DNA of 64,000 bases from Labrys sp. KNU-23 (GCF_008330945.1 NZ_CP043488.1:682001-746000); one strand, 5' to 3'; positions 28,345-37,320 are shown, counted from the first letter of the stretch. Numbers and translations are program-made. The notes: generated by a model not told the origin, from the sequence alone.

Positions 28345-29544
28345 TCATCCCTCTCCACGTTCGCGTTCCGCCCGGATCAGAAGGCTCAGTGCTTCGTCGG
28401 CAATGACCTGTTCTTCGTTGGTCGCTATCACCAGGGCACATATTTCGCTGGTGTCGGCGCTGATCCGGCTCGCATTTTTGTTGTTGGCTCCTGAATCGAG
28501 ATCGAGGCCGAGCCAGGCCAGGTGGCCGCAGACCTTTTCTCGGATGCGGGGCTGGTTTTCGCCGATCCCGGCCGTGAAGACCAGGGCATCCAGTCCACCG
28601 ATGGTAGTCGCCAGCGCGGCGATTTCCCGGGCAATGCGCTGGCAGAACAGATCGATGGCTTCAGCCGCCTCGGCCGCATCGCTGGCCAGGAGGTCGCGCG
28701 TATCGGCGCTCAAACCTGAGATCCCGAGCAGGCCGGAGCGGTGATAGAGCAGATCTTCGAGAGCCTCGAGTGCATAGCCGTGCTGTTTCATGAGGTGCAG
28801 CGGCACCCCCGGATCCAGGGCACCGCAGCGCGTAGCCATGGGAATGCCGTCCAGGGTCGAGAACCCCATCGAGGTATCGCGGCTGACCCCATTGGCGAGC
28901 GCGCACAGGCTCGCCCCGCTGCCGAGATGAGCGACCACCACCCGGCCTGCGGCCAGGCGCGGTGCGATTTCCTCCAGCCTGCCCGCGATGAATTGATAGG
29001 ACAGGCCATGGAAGCCGTAGCGCTTGATCCCCTGGTCGAAGAGATCGCGTGGCAGCGCGAAGCGGCGGACGATGTCGGCCTGCGTGTGATGGAAGGCGGT
29101 GTCGAAGGAAGCCATCTGCGCCAGGTTGGGGCGCAGATGCCGGATGGCCCGGATCAGCCGCAGGCTTTGGGGTTGGTGCAGCGGCGCCAGGGGGACCAGT
29201 TCCTCGATGGCGCGTAACGCCGCGTCGTCGATCGCCGTGGCTGCCGAGAAGATGTCGCCACCGTGGACGACACGGTGACCGACGGCCGCCAGCTCGGCGA
29301 GAGGGAAATGTTCGGTAAGCCGTTCGAGGGTCTCGTCGATGACCTCGTGGAACTCCTCGGTGACCGGGGCCTTCAGGGCAATATCGACGACCTCGGGACC
29401 TGCGACGATGTGGAGAGCGAGCGGTTTGCGGCGCAAATCGATGATGCCCATGCCCAGGCGCTCGAGCGTCCCGTCCTTGCGCAGGAACAGCCCCAGCTTG
29501 ATGGTAGAAGATCCGGGATTGCAGGTAAGAAGGATGCCGGTCAT
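28345..29544 (-). CDS. ackA: Acetate kinase
   Basis: At 399 residues it has normal AckA length. The ASKHA motifs are present: LTCNPGSSTIKLGLF, GHRVVHGGDIF, FDTAFHH, RYGFHGLSYQ, VAHLGSGASLCAL and FTAGIGENQP. It converts acetyl phosphate and ADP to acetate and ATP. Its ATG overlaps the stop of the upstream pta-type gene as ATGA. With phosphoketolase it would allow substrate-level ATP production when oxygen is scarce. Confidence 0.96.
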   Translation of the reverse strand: MTGILLTCNPGSSTIKLGLFLRKDGTLERLGMGIIDLRRKPLALHIVAGPEVVDIALKAPVTEEFHEVIDETLERLTEHFPLAELAAVGHRVVHGGDIFSAATAIDDAALRAIEELVPLAPLHQPQSLRLIRAIRHLRPNLAQMASFDTAFHHTQADIVRRFALPRDLFDQGIKRYGFHGLSYQFIAGRLEEIAPRLAAGRVVVAHLGSGASLCALANGVSRDTSMGFSTLDGIPMATRCGALDPGVPLHLMKQHGYALEALEDLLYHRSGLLGISGLSADTRDLLASDAAEAAEAIDLFCQRIAREIAALATTIGGLDALVFTAGIGENQPRIREKVCGHLAWLGLDLDSGANNKNASRISADTSEICALVIATNEEQVIADEALSLLIRAERERGEG

Positions 29545-30944
29545 CGAGAAGAGTTTCCTTTGGCCGCCAGCTTGGCGAGTGCGATCGAGGCAAGACGGAC
29601 GTCGACCGTATCCGATCTGCTGGTGAGGATGATGGGTACGCGCGCGCCCAGGACGAGACCTGCCGCGTCCGCTCCTCCGAGATAAATGAATTGCTTGGCC
29701 AGCATGTTCCCGGCCTCGAGGTCGGGAGCGACCAGAATGTCCGCCTGTCCCGCGACCGGTGAGACGATGTCCTTCATGCGGGCCGCCGCGAGGTCGACCG
29801 CATTGTCGAAGGCAAGTGGGCCGTCGACCTTGGCGCCTGTGATCTGTCCCCGTGCCGCCATGACGCTGAGGGCAGCCGCATCCAGCGTCGCCGGCATGGC
29901 AGGGTTCACCGTTTCGACCGCCGCAAGCACGGCAACCTTCGGTTCACCAATGCCGAGGACATGCAACAGATCGATGGCATTCTGGCAGATGTCGCGCTTG
30001 TGTTCGAGGGTGGGGGCGATGTTGATGGCCGCGTCGGTGACCACCACCAGCCTGGCATAGGCCGGTATGTCCAGGACATAGACATGGCTGATGCGCCTTT
30101 GCGTGCGCAGGCCGGACTTGGGGGCGATCACGGCGCCCAGCAATTCGTCGGTGTGGAGGCTGCCCTTCATCAAGGCTGCGGCATGGCCGCCGGCCGCGAG
30201 GGCGACGGCTCGTTCCGCAGCGGCATGGCTATGTTCGGTGGCTTCGATGCGTATGCCGTCCAGGCTCAGGCCGGCCTGTTCGGCCACGGCCCGGATCTTG
30301 TCCTCCGGGCCAACCAGGATGGGTTCGATCAGGCCTTCGGCGCGGGCTTCGAGCGCGGCCTGGATGGCCTCCGGTTGGCAGGGATGGACCACGGCCGTCG
30401 TAAGCGGTGGCAAGGCGCGGGCTTCGCGCAGGAAAGGGTCGAACCGATGCTGCCGCTGAAACGATATCTTCGGCGGAGCTACGGGTTGGCGCGCCAACTT
30501 CTGCGGCGGTGCGACCACGACCGCGATGCCAGCGAGCACTTCGCTTCCCGTCTGGTCGACGCAGCGCGTTTCCAAGGTGAGGGTACGGTCTGCGGGATTC
30601 TTCCCCCGCACGATCACGGTTGCCGTTATCGTGTCTCCCACCGCTACGGTGTGGCGGAAGTCGAGACTTTGGCTGCGATAGATCGCGCCCCGGCCAGGTA
30701 ATTGCGTGCCCAGTAGCGCCGAGATCAGGCTTGCCGTCCACATGCCATGCGTGACGACGGGACCAACGGCGTCGCCCGCTGCATATTGAGGATCGAGAGG
30801 AGCCGGATCGAGCTGGCCCGACGCCATGGCGAAGAGCTTGATGTCATCGGCGCTGACGGTTCGCGCGAGGCTTGCGGAGTCTCCGATTGCCAATTCGTCG
30901 AAGGGGCGGCTGACCGGCAGGGGCGTGGGCATGATTTCGTTCAT
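29541..30944 (-). CDS. MaoC-like hydratase fused to phosphate acetyl/butyryltransferase
   Basis: A 467-residue fusion. Residues ~10-145 are a MaoC-type hot-dog domain (FAMASGQLDPAPLDPQYAA, VVTHGMWTASLISALLG). Residues ~165-460 are a PTA/PTB transferase domain (MKGSLHTDELLGAVI, VLDIPAYARLVVVTDAAINIAPT). It should move acyl groups between CoA and phosphate, linking acetyl phosphate from Xfp to acetyl-CoA or to AckA. The fused layout occurs in other proteobacteria. Two FixK boxes lie upstream, shared with the divergent usp gene. Confidence 0.9.
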   Translation of the reverse strand: MNEIMPTPLPVSRPFDELAIGDSASLARTVSADDIKLFAMASGQLDPAPLDPQYAAGDAVGPVVTHGMWTASLISALLGTQLPGRGAIYRSQSLDFRHTVAVGDTITATVIVRGKNPADRTLTLETRCVDQTGSEVLAGIAVVVAPPQKLARQPVAPPKISFQRQHRFDPFLREARALPPLTTAVVHPCQPEAIQAALEARAEGLIEPILVGPEDKIRAVAEQAGLSLDGIRIEATEHSHAAAERAVALAAGGHAAALMKGSLHTDELLGAVIAPKSGLRTQRRISHVYVLDIPAYARLVVVTDAAINIAPTLEHKRDICQNAIDLLHVLGIGEPKVAVLAAVETVNPAMPATLDAAALSVMAARGQITGAKVDGPLAFDNAVDLAAARMKDIVSPVAGQADILVAPDLEAGNMLAKQFIYLGGADAAGLVLGARVPIILTSRSDTVDVRLASIALAKLAAKGNSSR

Positions 30945-31129
30945 GGTTGCAGCAAATGGGTTCCGGGTGCATCGTCGAAAGGGCTGGATCCGCAGCCGGA
31001 TGCGCCCCTCGCTGGGGCAGGATCGGGGAAGCCTGGCCGAGCTGATGAATCCGGGGCCGGGCGAGCGCGCCAGGATCGAAGTGCCCGCATCGGCAGGCTG
31101 AACCTAGTCGAGTACATCGTCGGTCGGCC

Positions 31130-31143
31130 TTGATCCGGATCAA
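31130..31143. promoter_or_regulatory. Perfect FixK/FNR palindrome between pta-type gene and usp
   Basis: TTGATCCGGATCAA is a perfect inverted repeat of the FNR/FixK type (TTGAT-N4-ATCAA). It lies ~97 bases before the usp start and ~186 before the pta-type start, so it could serve either direction. Confidence 0.7.
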
Positions 31144-31172
31144 GCGGACGAACGCTCCGCGTGCCGTAGGAC

Positions 31173-31186
31173 TTGATGCAGCTCAA
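31173..31186. promoter_or_regulatory. Second FixK/FNR box upstream of usp
   Basis: TTGATGCAGCTCAA is identical to the box at 22775-22788. It ends 53 bases before the usp GTG start, a distance that fits class II activation of usp. Confidence 0.65.
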
Positions 31187-31239
31187 TGCCGGGGGCCACG
31201 CCGAGGCTAGAACGAGAGTGTCACTCGAGGAGATCTGCC

Positions 31240-32097
31240 GTGCCACTTCGCTGCATTCTGGTTCCCACCGGCCCGGGCGTGCAGCCCGAGCGTCGCCTTG
31301 CCGCTGCATTGGGGCTCGCCAAGCGCACGCACGCCCATATCAACGCACTCTATGTCAGGCCGGACCTGGCGATCATCGCGCCGCCCGTTCTTCTGGTCGG
31401 CGCGGGCGGCGTCCCGCCCCAATGCAATGTCTCCTGCGAGGCCAAGGCCCTGGTCGCGGCCGGCAGGCAGGCATTCGAACGCTGGTGCTCCGGCAGCCGG
31501 GTCGAGATGCAGCCCAATCGCAGGCTCGATGCCACATTCGCCTCCTGGACCGAAAGGGGCGGCGAGGTCGAGACGCTCGTGGCCCTCAACGGGCGCGTCA
31601 ATGACCTCATCATCGTCGACAACCCCACCAGAGGCGGGCCCTTCGAAGCAGCGGCATTCGATGCGGCAGTCTTCTCTTCGGGGCGCCCGACGCTGATGCT
31701 GGGGGAACGCTTGCCGGACAATCTGCTCCGGCATGTCGTGATCGCCTGGAACGGCAGCCTCGAAGGCGCGCGTGTCGTTGGCCAGTCAATCTCGCTGCTG
31801 CATGAGGCGGAACGGATCTCGATCGTCACCATCCCCTCCGAAGCGGACCGGCAGAACGGCATCGCGGATCTGGCCGACTATCTGCACTGGCACGGCGTGG
31901 TCGTGGAAAAGGCGGGGTTGGTGCCCGATGTCGCCGGAAGTGATGGCGAAAAGATCCTGGCAGCCTGCGACCAGGCCGCCGCGACGCTGCTGGTCATGGG
32001 GGCCTATACCCATAGCCGCCTGCGCCAGATCTTCCTCGGCGGCTTGACCCAGCATGTGCTCGACAAGGCGGAGTTGCCGGTTCTGCTGGCGCATTGA
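31240..32097 (+). CDS. Tandem universal stress protein (UspA family)
   Basis: The 285-residue product has two Usp domains, the first beginning PLRCILVPTGPG and the second LLRHVVIAWNGS. The second ends with LLVMGAYTHSRLRQIFLGGLT, which resembles the nucleotide-binding G-x2-G-x9-G(S/T) loop. The GTG at 31240 is chosen because GAGGAG lies upstream and family similarity begins there. Two FixK boxes in the promoter suggest induction at low oxygen, as is common for usp genes beside ack/pta in related bacteria. Confidence 0.9.
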   Translation: MPLRCILVPTGPGVQPERRLAAALGLAKRTHAHINALYVRPDLAIIAPPVLLVGAGGVPPQCNVSCEAKALVAAGRQAFERWCSGSRVEMQPNRRLDATFASWTERGGEVETLVALNGRVNDLIIVDNPTRGGPFEAAAFDAAVFSSGRPTLMLGERLPDNLLRHVVIAWNGSLEGARVVGQSISLLHEAERISIVTIPSEADRQNGIADLADYLHWHGVVVEKAGLVPDVAGSDGEKILAACDQAAATLLVMGAYTHSRLRQIFLGGLTQHVLDKAELPVLLAH

Positions 32098-32251
32098 TCG
32101 GGGCTGGCCATGGCGCGGCTCCGCGTCATCATGCGTGCGGCCGGTGAAGGCGAATATTAGGTTCTGCGGGCCTATGCTTGCCGAACAGCGGTGGGATGAT
32201 GTGGCCGGCGCGGGCATGCTGCATCATGTCCTGTCGAGCCGGAAGGATGCC

Positions 32252-32659
32252 ATGGCCGCCTATTGGAATGCATTGTTCGGCGGAATGCTGATCGGAGCCG
32301 CCGCCATGCTGCTTCTGCTTGCCAATGGCAGGGTGGCTGGCATAAGCGGCATCGCCGGCTGTCTTCTGGCAGGCCAGCGTATTGTCGGCAATGGCGCCTT
32401 CGTTGTCGGATTGCTATTCGGGCCCCTCGTCTTTGCCGCTTTCAGCGGGTCTCTTCCGGTCATGACCGTATCCACGCCATGGCCGCTGGTCCTGCTTGCG
32501 GGCCTGCTCGTCGGTCTGGGCACGCGGATGGGGTCGGGATGCACGTCGGGGCACGGCATCGTCGGCCTGGCCCGCTTCTCGCGGCGGTCGATTGCCGCGA
32601 CGGCCATGTTCCTGGCCGGAGGCTTGTTCACGGCATCCCTGCTGGAGTTGATGCGATGA
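32252..32659 (+). CDS. YeeE/YedE sulfur-transport protein, first half
   Basis: A 135-residue membrane protein with about four hydrophobic segments and the conserved GSGCTSGHGIVGLARFS motif, whose Cys relays thiosulfate or sulfide-type substrates in the YeeE (TsuA) family. In many bacteria one protein carries two such halves. Here the second half is a separate gene whose ATG overlaps this stop (ATGA). The ATG at 32252 has GGAAGGA upstream, and an in-frame ATG at 32216 is possible. Confidence 0.85.
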   Translation: MAAYWNALFGGMLIGAAAMLLLLANGRVAGISGIAGCLLAGQRIVGNGAFVVGLLFGPLVFAAFSGSLPVMTVSTPWPLVLLAGLLVGLGTRMGSGCTSGHGIVGLARFSRRSIAATAMFLAGGLFTASLLELMR

Positions 32660-33096
32660 CTGGAGGTGGCCTTTTCCGGCCGGTCGTCTCGCTGCTGGCC
32701 GGCACGGTTTTTGGCCTGGGGCTGGCGATATCGGGCATGATCGATCCTGCCCGTGTACTCGGTTTTTTGAATGTGGCCAGCGGCCATTGGGATCCGAGCC
32801 TGGTGTTCGTCCTCGCGGGCGCTGTGATGGTCGCCATTCCCGGCGTTTTCCTGCAGCGTCGTTTATCTCGTCCCTGGCTGGATGAACGCTTCCATCTTCC
32901 CGCAAGGACGAGGATCGACCGGCGGCTTCTCCTTGGCGCGCTGTTGTTCGGCGTTGGTTGGGGCATTGCCGGATTTTGTCCGGGACCTGCGATCGCAGCC
33001 CTGTCGACGGCAAGGCCGGTCGTATTCCTGTTCGTCGCCGCCATGGCCTTGGGAATGCTGGCCTGGGATCGGCTTTTCGCAAGATCGGGAGATTGA
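32656..33096 (+). CDS. YeeE/YedE sulfur-transport protein, second half
   Basis: The 146-residue partner of the preceding gene. It has about four membrane segments, a central loop, and GVGWGIAGFCPGPAIAAL holding the second conserved Cys. Both halves are probably needed to form one pore for reduced sulfur compounds. It is translationally coupled to the first half. Confidence 0.85.
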   Translation: MTGGGLFRPVVSLLAGTVFGLGLAISGMIDPARVLGFLNVASGHWDPSLVFVLAGAVMVAIPGVFLQRRLSRPWLDERFHLPARTRIDRRLLLGALLFGVGWGIAGFCPGPAIAALSTARPVVFLFVAAMALGMLAWDRLFARSGD

Positions 33097-33219
33097 CGTA
33101 AAAGACGGCGAAGCGGAGCGGTCGCCGTTTGCATCGGGCGGCACGCCTTGGCATACGATCCCGGGCTGGCGATTTCTCCGAAGGAGTTCGTCGAAATCGA
33201 TCGGGGAGCAGGGCGTTTC

Positions 33220-33750
33220 ATGAAGGAGGCAGATTTGGACTTGATCGTGAAGCGCAACGGCGACAGCTGGCAGGCGGGCTATGCTGACAAGGTCTGGCGA
33301 GCGGCCGTTGGCCGCAGTGGCATCCGCGAGCAGAAGACCGAAGGCGACGGCGTCAGCCCGGTCGGTTGCTGGCCTATCCGCCGGGTGCTGTACCGCGCCG
33401 ACAAACTCCCGGCCGCGCCGGTGTCCATTTTCGAAACGGCAGCCGTCGATCCGCAGGACGGCTGGTGCGATGCGCCCGATCATCCCGACTACAACCGCCC
33501 GGTCCGGCTTCCGTTCGATGCCAGTCACGAAGAGATGTGGCGCAACGACGATCTCTACGACATCGTCGTGGTTCTTGGTCAGAACGACGCCCCTATCGTT
33601 CCCGGCGAAGGCAGCGCGATCTTCCTTCACATTGCCAGCGAGGGTTACGGCCCCACCGCCGGCTGCGCCGCCATGACGCGCGAAGACCTGCTGGAATTCC
33701 TCGCAATGGCGAAACCTGGAACGCGGCTCTGTTTCCAGGCAGACGGCTGA
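33220..33750 (+). CDS. L,D-transpeptidase (YkuD-type) family protein
   Basis: A 176-residue protein that ends with the YkuD-type catalytic segment: His137 in FLHIASEGYGPTAGC and nucleophile Cys149 in GCAAM. It starts directly in the catalytic fold (LDLIVKRNGDSWQAGY) and has no signal peptide, so it belongs to the short YkuD-related family found in many alphaproteobacteria, for which export is unclear. The ATG at 33220 is preferred, because the longer form would use a TTG at 33148. Confidence 0.8.
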   Translation: MKEADLDLIVKRNGDSWQAGYADKVWRAAVGRSGIREQKTEGDGVSPVGCWPIRRVLYRADKLPAAPVSIFETAAVDPQDGWCDAPDHPDYNRPVRLPFDASHEEMWRNDDLYDIVVVLGQNDAPIVPGEGSAIFLHIASEGYGPTAGCAAMTREDLLEFLAMAKPGTRLCFQADG

Positions 33751-33776
33751 CAAAAAGGAGCTGTCAAATCAGCTTC

Positions 33777-33827
33777 AGATCGTTGCCGCCAAGAGATCGT
33801 TGCCGCCAAGAGATCGTTTCCGCGAGG
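33777..33827. repeat. 17-base tandem repeat, three copies
   Basis: The unit AGATCGTTGCCGCCAAG occurs at 33777-33793 and 33794-33810, with a degenerate third copy at 33811-33827. It lies in the 200-base gap between the transpeptidase gene and the small secreted protein. No function is apparent. Confidence 0.75.
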
Positions 33828-33950
33828 GATTGTTTCGCCGGGAGCACGAAAGATCGTTGCGCCTCGGCTGGGGCAGCGGCGCCCGGCCACCCCGATCGGG
33901 CGGCAGAGCTCCAAAAGCCAGACAAAGATGCGGTGCACCAACCCCCCTGT

Positions 33951-34313
33951 CTACGAGGCGATGACCAACGTTACAGCATTCGTGTCATCGAATGTCATCG
34001 CGATCACCGAGGACGGCGCCGAGCCATAATCTTCCAGCGCCGCTTGCAGGCGTGGTGTATCGGCGACGATCTTCCTCATGCGCTGCAGTTCGTTCGGACC
34101 GTTTTGGGCGATCTGCTGATTGGCGATCACGCGCTGGGGGATCGAGAGTTCGTCGAGAGTGGCGACCGCCACGGTTCTGATCTCGCCCGGAGCGCGTTCG
34201 ATGACGCCGTCATCGAGAGAATCCGCCGGATTGGTCGCTGTTTGCGCCAGGCTGGAGGCCATGCCGGCAGCCAAAGCGATCGATGCGAGGGTTGCGGACA
34301 GAAGCTTGGACAT
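33951..34313 (-). CDS. Small secreted protein of unknown function
   Basis: A 120-residue protein with a clear signal peptide: MSKLLSATLASIALAAGMAS, with cleavage probably after the SLAQ region. The mature part is helical (LQRMRKIVADTPRLQAALED) and matches no domain I know. The ribosome site AAAGGAGAC precedes the ATG. It is divergent from the transpeptidase gene and downstream of ctpA on the same strand. Confidence 0.65.
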   Translation of the reverse strand: MSKLLSATLASIALAAGMASSLAQTATNPADSLDDGVIERAPGEIRTVAVATLDELSIPQRVIANQQIAQNGPNELQRMRKIVADTPRLQAALEDYGSAPSSVIAMTFDDTNAVTLVIAS

Positions 34314-34504
34314 GATGTCTCCTTTCCGGAATGTGGTCAGGGATCATCCTTGGCGAGTGTCGCACCAGAAGGGTTCGATCGTTTGCCCATCGGATGGCAA
34401 TTTTGTGGGACCGGCAGTCCGACGAGTGGTCCGGCTCGGGCTCGCCCTCCCTTGTCCGGAACTGGTTGGCGGGCATGCCGCAGCAGGGCCCCGATGACAT
34501 TGGT

Positions 34505-35827
34505 TCAGCGACGTGCCGCTCCGCCGGCTGGAAAGGATGGGTGCCTGCGGACGCCGTGCAGCAATTCAATCGCGGCGTTGAGCTGCATGTCGTCCTTCTC
34601 ATTGTCGGGTACATAGGCAGGCGAGCCGCCCTGTTCGGTGTCGCCATGGCTGTCGAGATGCCCCTTGAGGCCGGCTTCGCCGCCGGCGGTGTCCTGCTTG
34701 GTCAGATTGGTCGGGACATTCTGCTTCACCACGATTTCCGGATCGATGCCCTTGGCCTGGATGGAGCGGCCCGATGGCGTGTAATAGCGAGCGGTCGTCA
34801 GCACCAGGGCGCCGTTGCCGTCGAGCGGAAAGACGGTCTGAACCGATCCCTTGCCGAAGGAGCGCGTCCCCAGGATTGTCGCGCGACGATGGTCCTGCCA
34901 CGCGCCTGCTACGATCTCGGCAGCCGAAGCCGAGCCCCCGTTGATGAGCACGATGATCGGCTTGGTGTGAACGAGGCCGCCTCCCTTCGCCGTATAGCGT
35001 AGAGAGTCGTCGGCCCCGCGTCCGCGGGTGGAGACGACCTCTCCGCGCCCGATCAGGGTACTCGCCACCTCGACGGCCTCCGTGAGCAGGCCGCCCGGGT
35101 TGTTGCGCAGATCGATGATGAAGCCGGCACTATCCTGGCCGCTCCCCTTGTCCGCTCCGGCTTCCTTGAGGACTTTGAGGAAGTCCTCGAACGTATTCCC
35201 GCTGAATTGGGCAATGCGGATATAGGTGATGTTGCCGCCGATCTTCCTGGCTCGTACCGAAGACAGCTTGATGGTATCGCGGACGAGCTTGAGGTCCACG
35301 GGCTGTGCATCGCCGCTGCGCCGGATCGTGAGCGTGACCGTGCTGTTTTCCGGCCCGCGCATCTTCTGGCTGGCCTGCTGCAGGGCCATGCCCTGCGTGG
35401 ATTTGCCGTCGATGGCCGTAATCACGTCGCCGGAAAGAAGGCCTGCCTTTGCGGCCGGCGTGTCGTCGATGGCAGACACGACTTTGAGCCGATCGCCTTC
35501 GATGGTCACCTCGAGGCCTATCCCCGAAAACGCCCCTGAGGTCTGGGCCTGCATGTCCTGGAAACCGGCGGCATCGACATAGCGTGAATGCGGATCGAGG
35601 GCGGACATCATGCCGCTGATGGCGCCTTCGACGAGCTTGCCATCGCTGGGCTCGGTCACGTAGCTGGAACGCACACGCTCATAGACGTCACCAAAGCGAT
35701 TGAGCTCCCGATAGGCATCGCCGGCCGAGGCGTTGGCGTTGCCGAAAAAGTCGAAATGCGTAGCGGTAAATGCTGTCGCCGCCCCCACTGCGATACCGCC
35801 CAGCAGCAGTGAAACTCTGCCATACAT
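34505..35827 (-). CDS. ctpA: Carboxy-terminal processing protease (S41 family)
   Basis: The 440-residue protease has an N-terminal membrane or signal segment (about 5-22), a PDZ domain (about 95-180: GIGLEVTIEGDRLKVVS, AGLLSGDVITAIDG) and the S41 catalytic domain. The Ser/Lys dyad lies in NGGSASAAEI (about 297-305) and Lys326 in SFGKGSVQT. It trims C-termini of envelope proteins in the periplasm. The 3' portion is proline- and glycine-poor and varies between family members. Confidence 0.93.
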   Translation of the reverse strand: MYGRVSLLLGGIAVGAATAFTATHFDFFGNANASAGDAYRELNRFGDVYERVRSSYVTEPSDGKLVEGAISGMMSALDPHSRYVDAAGFQDMQAQTSGAFSGIGLEVTIEGDRLKVVSAIDDTPAAKAGLLSGDVITAIDGKSTQGMALQQASQKMRGPENSTVTLTIRRSGDAQPVDLKLVRDTIKLSSVRARKIGGNITYIRIAQFSGNTFEDFLKVLKEAGADKGSGQDSAGFIIDLRNNPGGLLTEAVEVASTLIGRGEVVSTRGRGADDSLRYTAKGGGLVHTKPIIVLINGGSASAAEIVAGAWQDHRRATILGTRSFGKGSVQTVFPLDGNGALVLTTARYYTPSGRSIQAKGIDPEIVVKQNVPTNLTKQDTAGGEAGLKGHLDSHGDTEQGGSPAYVPDNEKDDMQLNAAIELLHGVRRHPSFPAGGAARR

Positions 35828-35982
35828 CTGCGTACCTCTTCTGAAGACGTGAAAACTATCCTCGCCGCCCTGGGCCGGACGTGAACAGCAGGGACAGGAC
35901 AGCGGCGAGGGTGGTGCCGGCCCGTGGCGAAACCTGCGCCGGCCATATCGGCGAAGTCCGACTCATGCCGCAGCGTCCCGCC

Positions 35983-36282
35983 TCAGGCTGCCTTGCTCAA
36001 CATGACCGCGGTCTCGGTCTGCTGCGGTGCATGCGGCACCAGGCTCGAATGATAGACATCGCGCCAATCGGCCAGCCTCACCAGGCGGACCACGGCCATC
36101 TTCTGAGCGTCGTCCTTGTCCGATGCCATCGGCTCGACGATATTGAGCCCCTGGTCATCGACAAAGAAAGTATGCTCCCCGAACAGCCGGCTGAACTGGC
36201 GATACACGGGATGGTTTTCGGCGACAGGTTCAGCCCGGATCTGGTTCAGTGTTTGAGTGACATGTGTGGGCGACAGCTTCAT
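35983..36282 (-). CDS. Hypothetical protein
   Basis: A 99-residue soluble protein (from MKLSPTHV) that I do not recognise. It is predicted mixed alpha/beta with QFSRLFGEHTFFVDDQGLNIVE and VRLVRLADWRDVYHSS. GGGAG eight bases before the ATG at 36282 supports this start, and earlier starts at 36297 and 36345 are possible. It lies just upstream of ctpA on the same strand. Confidence 0.6.
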   Translation of the reverse strand: MKLSPTHVTQTLNQIRAEPVAENHPVYRQFSRLFGEHTFFVDDQGLNIVEPMASDKDDAQKMAVVRLVRLADWRDVYHSSLVPHAPQQTETAVMLSKAA

Positions 36283-36607
36283 TGGGGACACTCCCATGCT
36301 GCGGCCACCGTAAAGGCGACCAATCGGATTGCCTGCCGACGACAAGGGAACACCAGCATGCCGTGCAGAGCCGATCAGGCTATGCGTGATAGCCCAAATC
36401 CAATCCCTGTGTGCCGGACAGACCTCGCAAACCGTCCCACAAGACTGTCATATCAATCCGACCATATTCTGGCCGGTGGGAGGCCATTGCATGAAAGCAG
36501 CTTGTCCGGGCGATCTGTGGATCGTTACACAGGTCTTGGATCGTTGCGGTGCGATCGGTCCGGGCGTCACGCAATCTTAGGCTGTCCGCGAGGTCCGGTG
36601 CTTCCTT
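36283..36607. other. Intergenic stretch without recognised gene
   Basis: Both strands carry only weak short frames with no ribosome site or family similarity. No promoter of the EcfG or FixK type was found in it. Confidence 0.4.
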
Positions 36608-36820
36608 CTAGTCAGCCTTCTTGGCGTCCCGCAGAGCCCTCTGGAGCTTGAGGGCGAGTTCCAGCAGGCGCTGGGGAATAGGCTCCCGCTCGACCCGGGC
36701 CAGAATGCGTGCCACTTCCCTGTCTGCGGATCTGGCCTTGTCGCTCTTCGGATCGTTGTCCACTGGAATGCTCGTCTCGCCGTTGATCGGGGGCAACTTG
36801 CTCGAGCCGAAGAACGTCAA
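36608..36820 (-). CDS. Small NepR-like protein
   Basis: The last ~40 of 70 residues (REVARILARVEREPIPQRLL, then a Leu-rich helix) resemble NepR, the anti-sigma factor that holds EcfG until phosphorylated PhyR removes it. The key feature is E-P-I/V-P-x-R-L/F-L between two helices. The start is uncertain: a TTG at 36820 with GAGG ten bases upstream fits best. It lies 12 kb from the EcfG-like sigma gene and about 550 bases from a receiver fused to a sigma-like domain. Whether it binds sigma is untested. Confidence 0.5.
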   Translation of the reverse strand: MTFFGSSKLPPINGETSIPVDNDPKSDKARSADREVARILARVEREPIPQRLLELALKLQRALRDAKKAD

Positions 36821-37071
36821 GGAATGTTTTCCTCGGTCGCCTGCCAGGAGACTATGAGGTTTGCGTAGGGAAGTCACTTGCAAAGGTCCTGTTGCGTCTG
36901 CCGTCCCCACGAGTGCCGGGGGCGGAATCGATATGGCCTTGCTAACCATTCTCGCCGAACAATGTTCCGAGGGCGGGAGGCAACTTCGTCCGATTGGCGG
37001 GGGTATGAAAACGCCTCGATGCAAGGGCGCCAAGGTCTTCATCTTCCATGCTCCCATGCGGTGGGGACCTC

Positions 37072-37218
37072 TCAGTCGGACGGCCCTTTAACTTTGACAC
37101 CCTGACCGTCGATAGTAATTTGCACAGTATTCTTGTTTTGCTCATGGTAGATGTAGGCACCGATCCCGGCAGCCGCCACGATAACGACAATCAGTAGAAC
37201 GAGGGTGTTGCGGCTCAT
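37072..37218 (-). CDS. 48-residue single-pass membrane protein
   Basis: MSRNTLVLLIVVIVAAAGIG forms one membrane helix, followed by YIYHEQNKNTVQITIDGQGV and a short polar end. Proteins of this plan are common beside stress genes in rhizobia, and the role is unknown. GGGAG precedes the ATG, and an EcfG-type promoter lies 34-59 bases upstream. Confidence 0.7.
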   Translation of the reverse strand: MSRNTLVLLIVVIVAAAGIGAYIYHEQNKNTVQITIDGQGVKVKGPSD

Positions 37219-37251
37219 GACTTCTCCCGACGCAATTGACTGCAGGACATC

Positions 37252-37277
37252 AACGCGGCGTTGCCCATCCCGGTTCC
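37252..37277 (-). promoter_or_regulatory. EcfG-type promoter for the 48-residue membrane protein
   Basis: On the minus strand: GGAAC (37273-37277), 17 bases, CGTT (37252-37255). The predicted transcript start is about 30 bases before the ATG at 37218. Confidence 0.6.
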
Positions 37278-37320
37278 GTGTGTTCGAGCCCGATCGGCCT
37301 GGCTCGGGGTTGCAGCGCAG

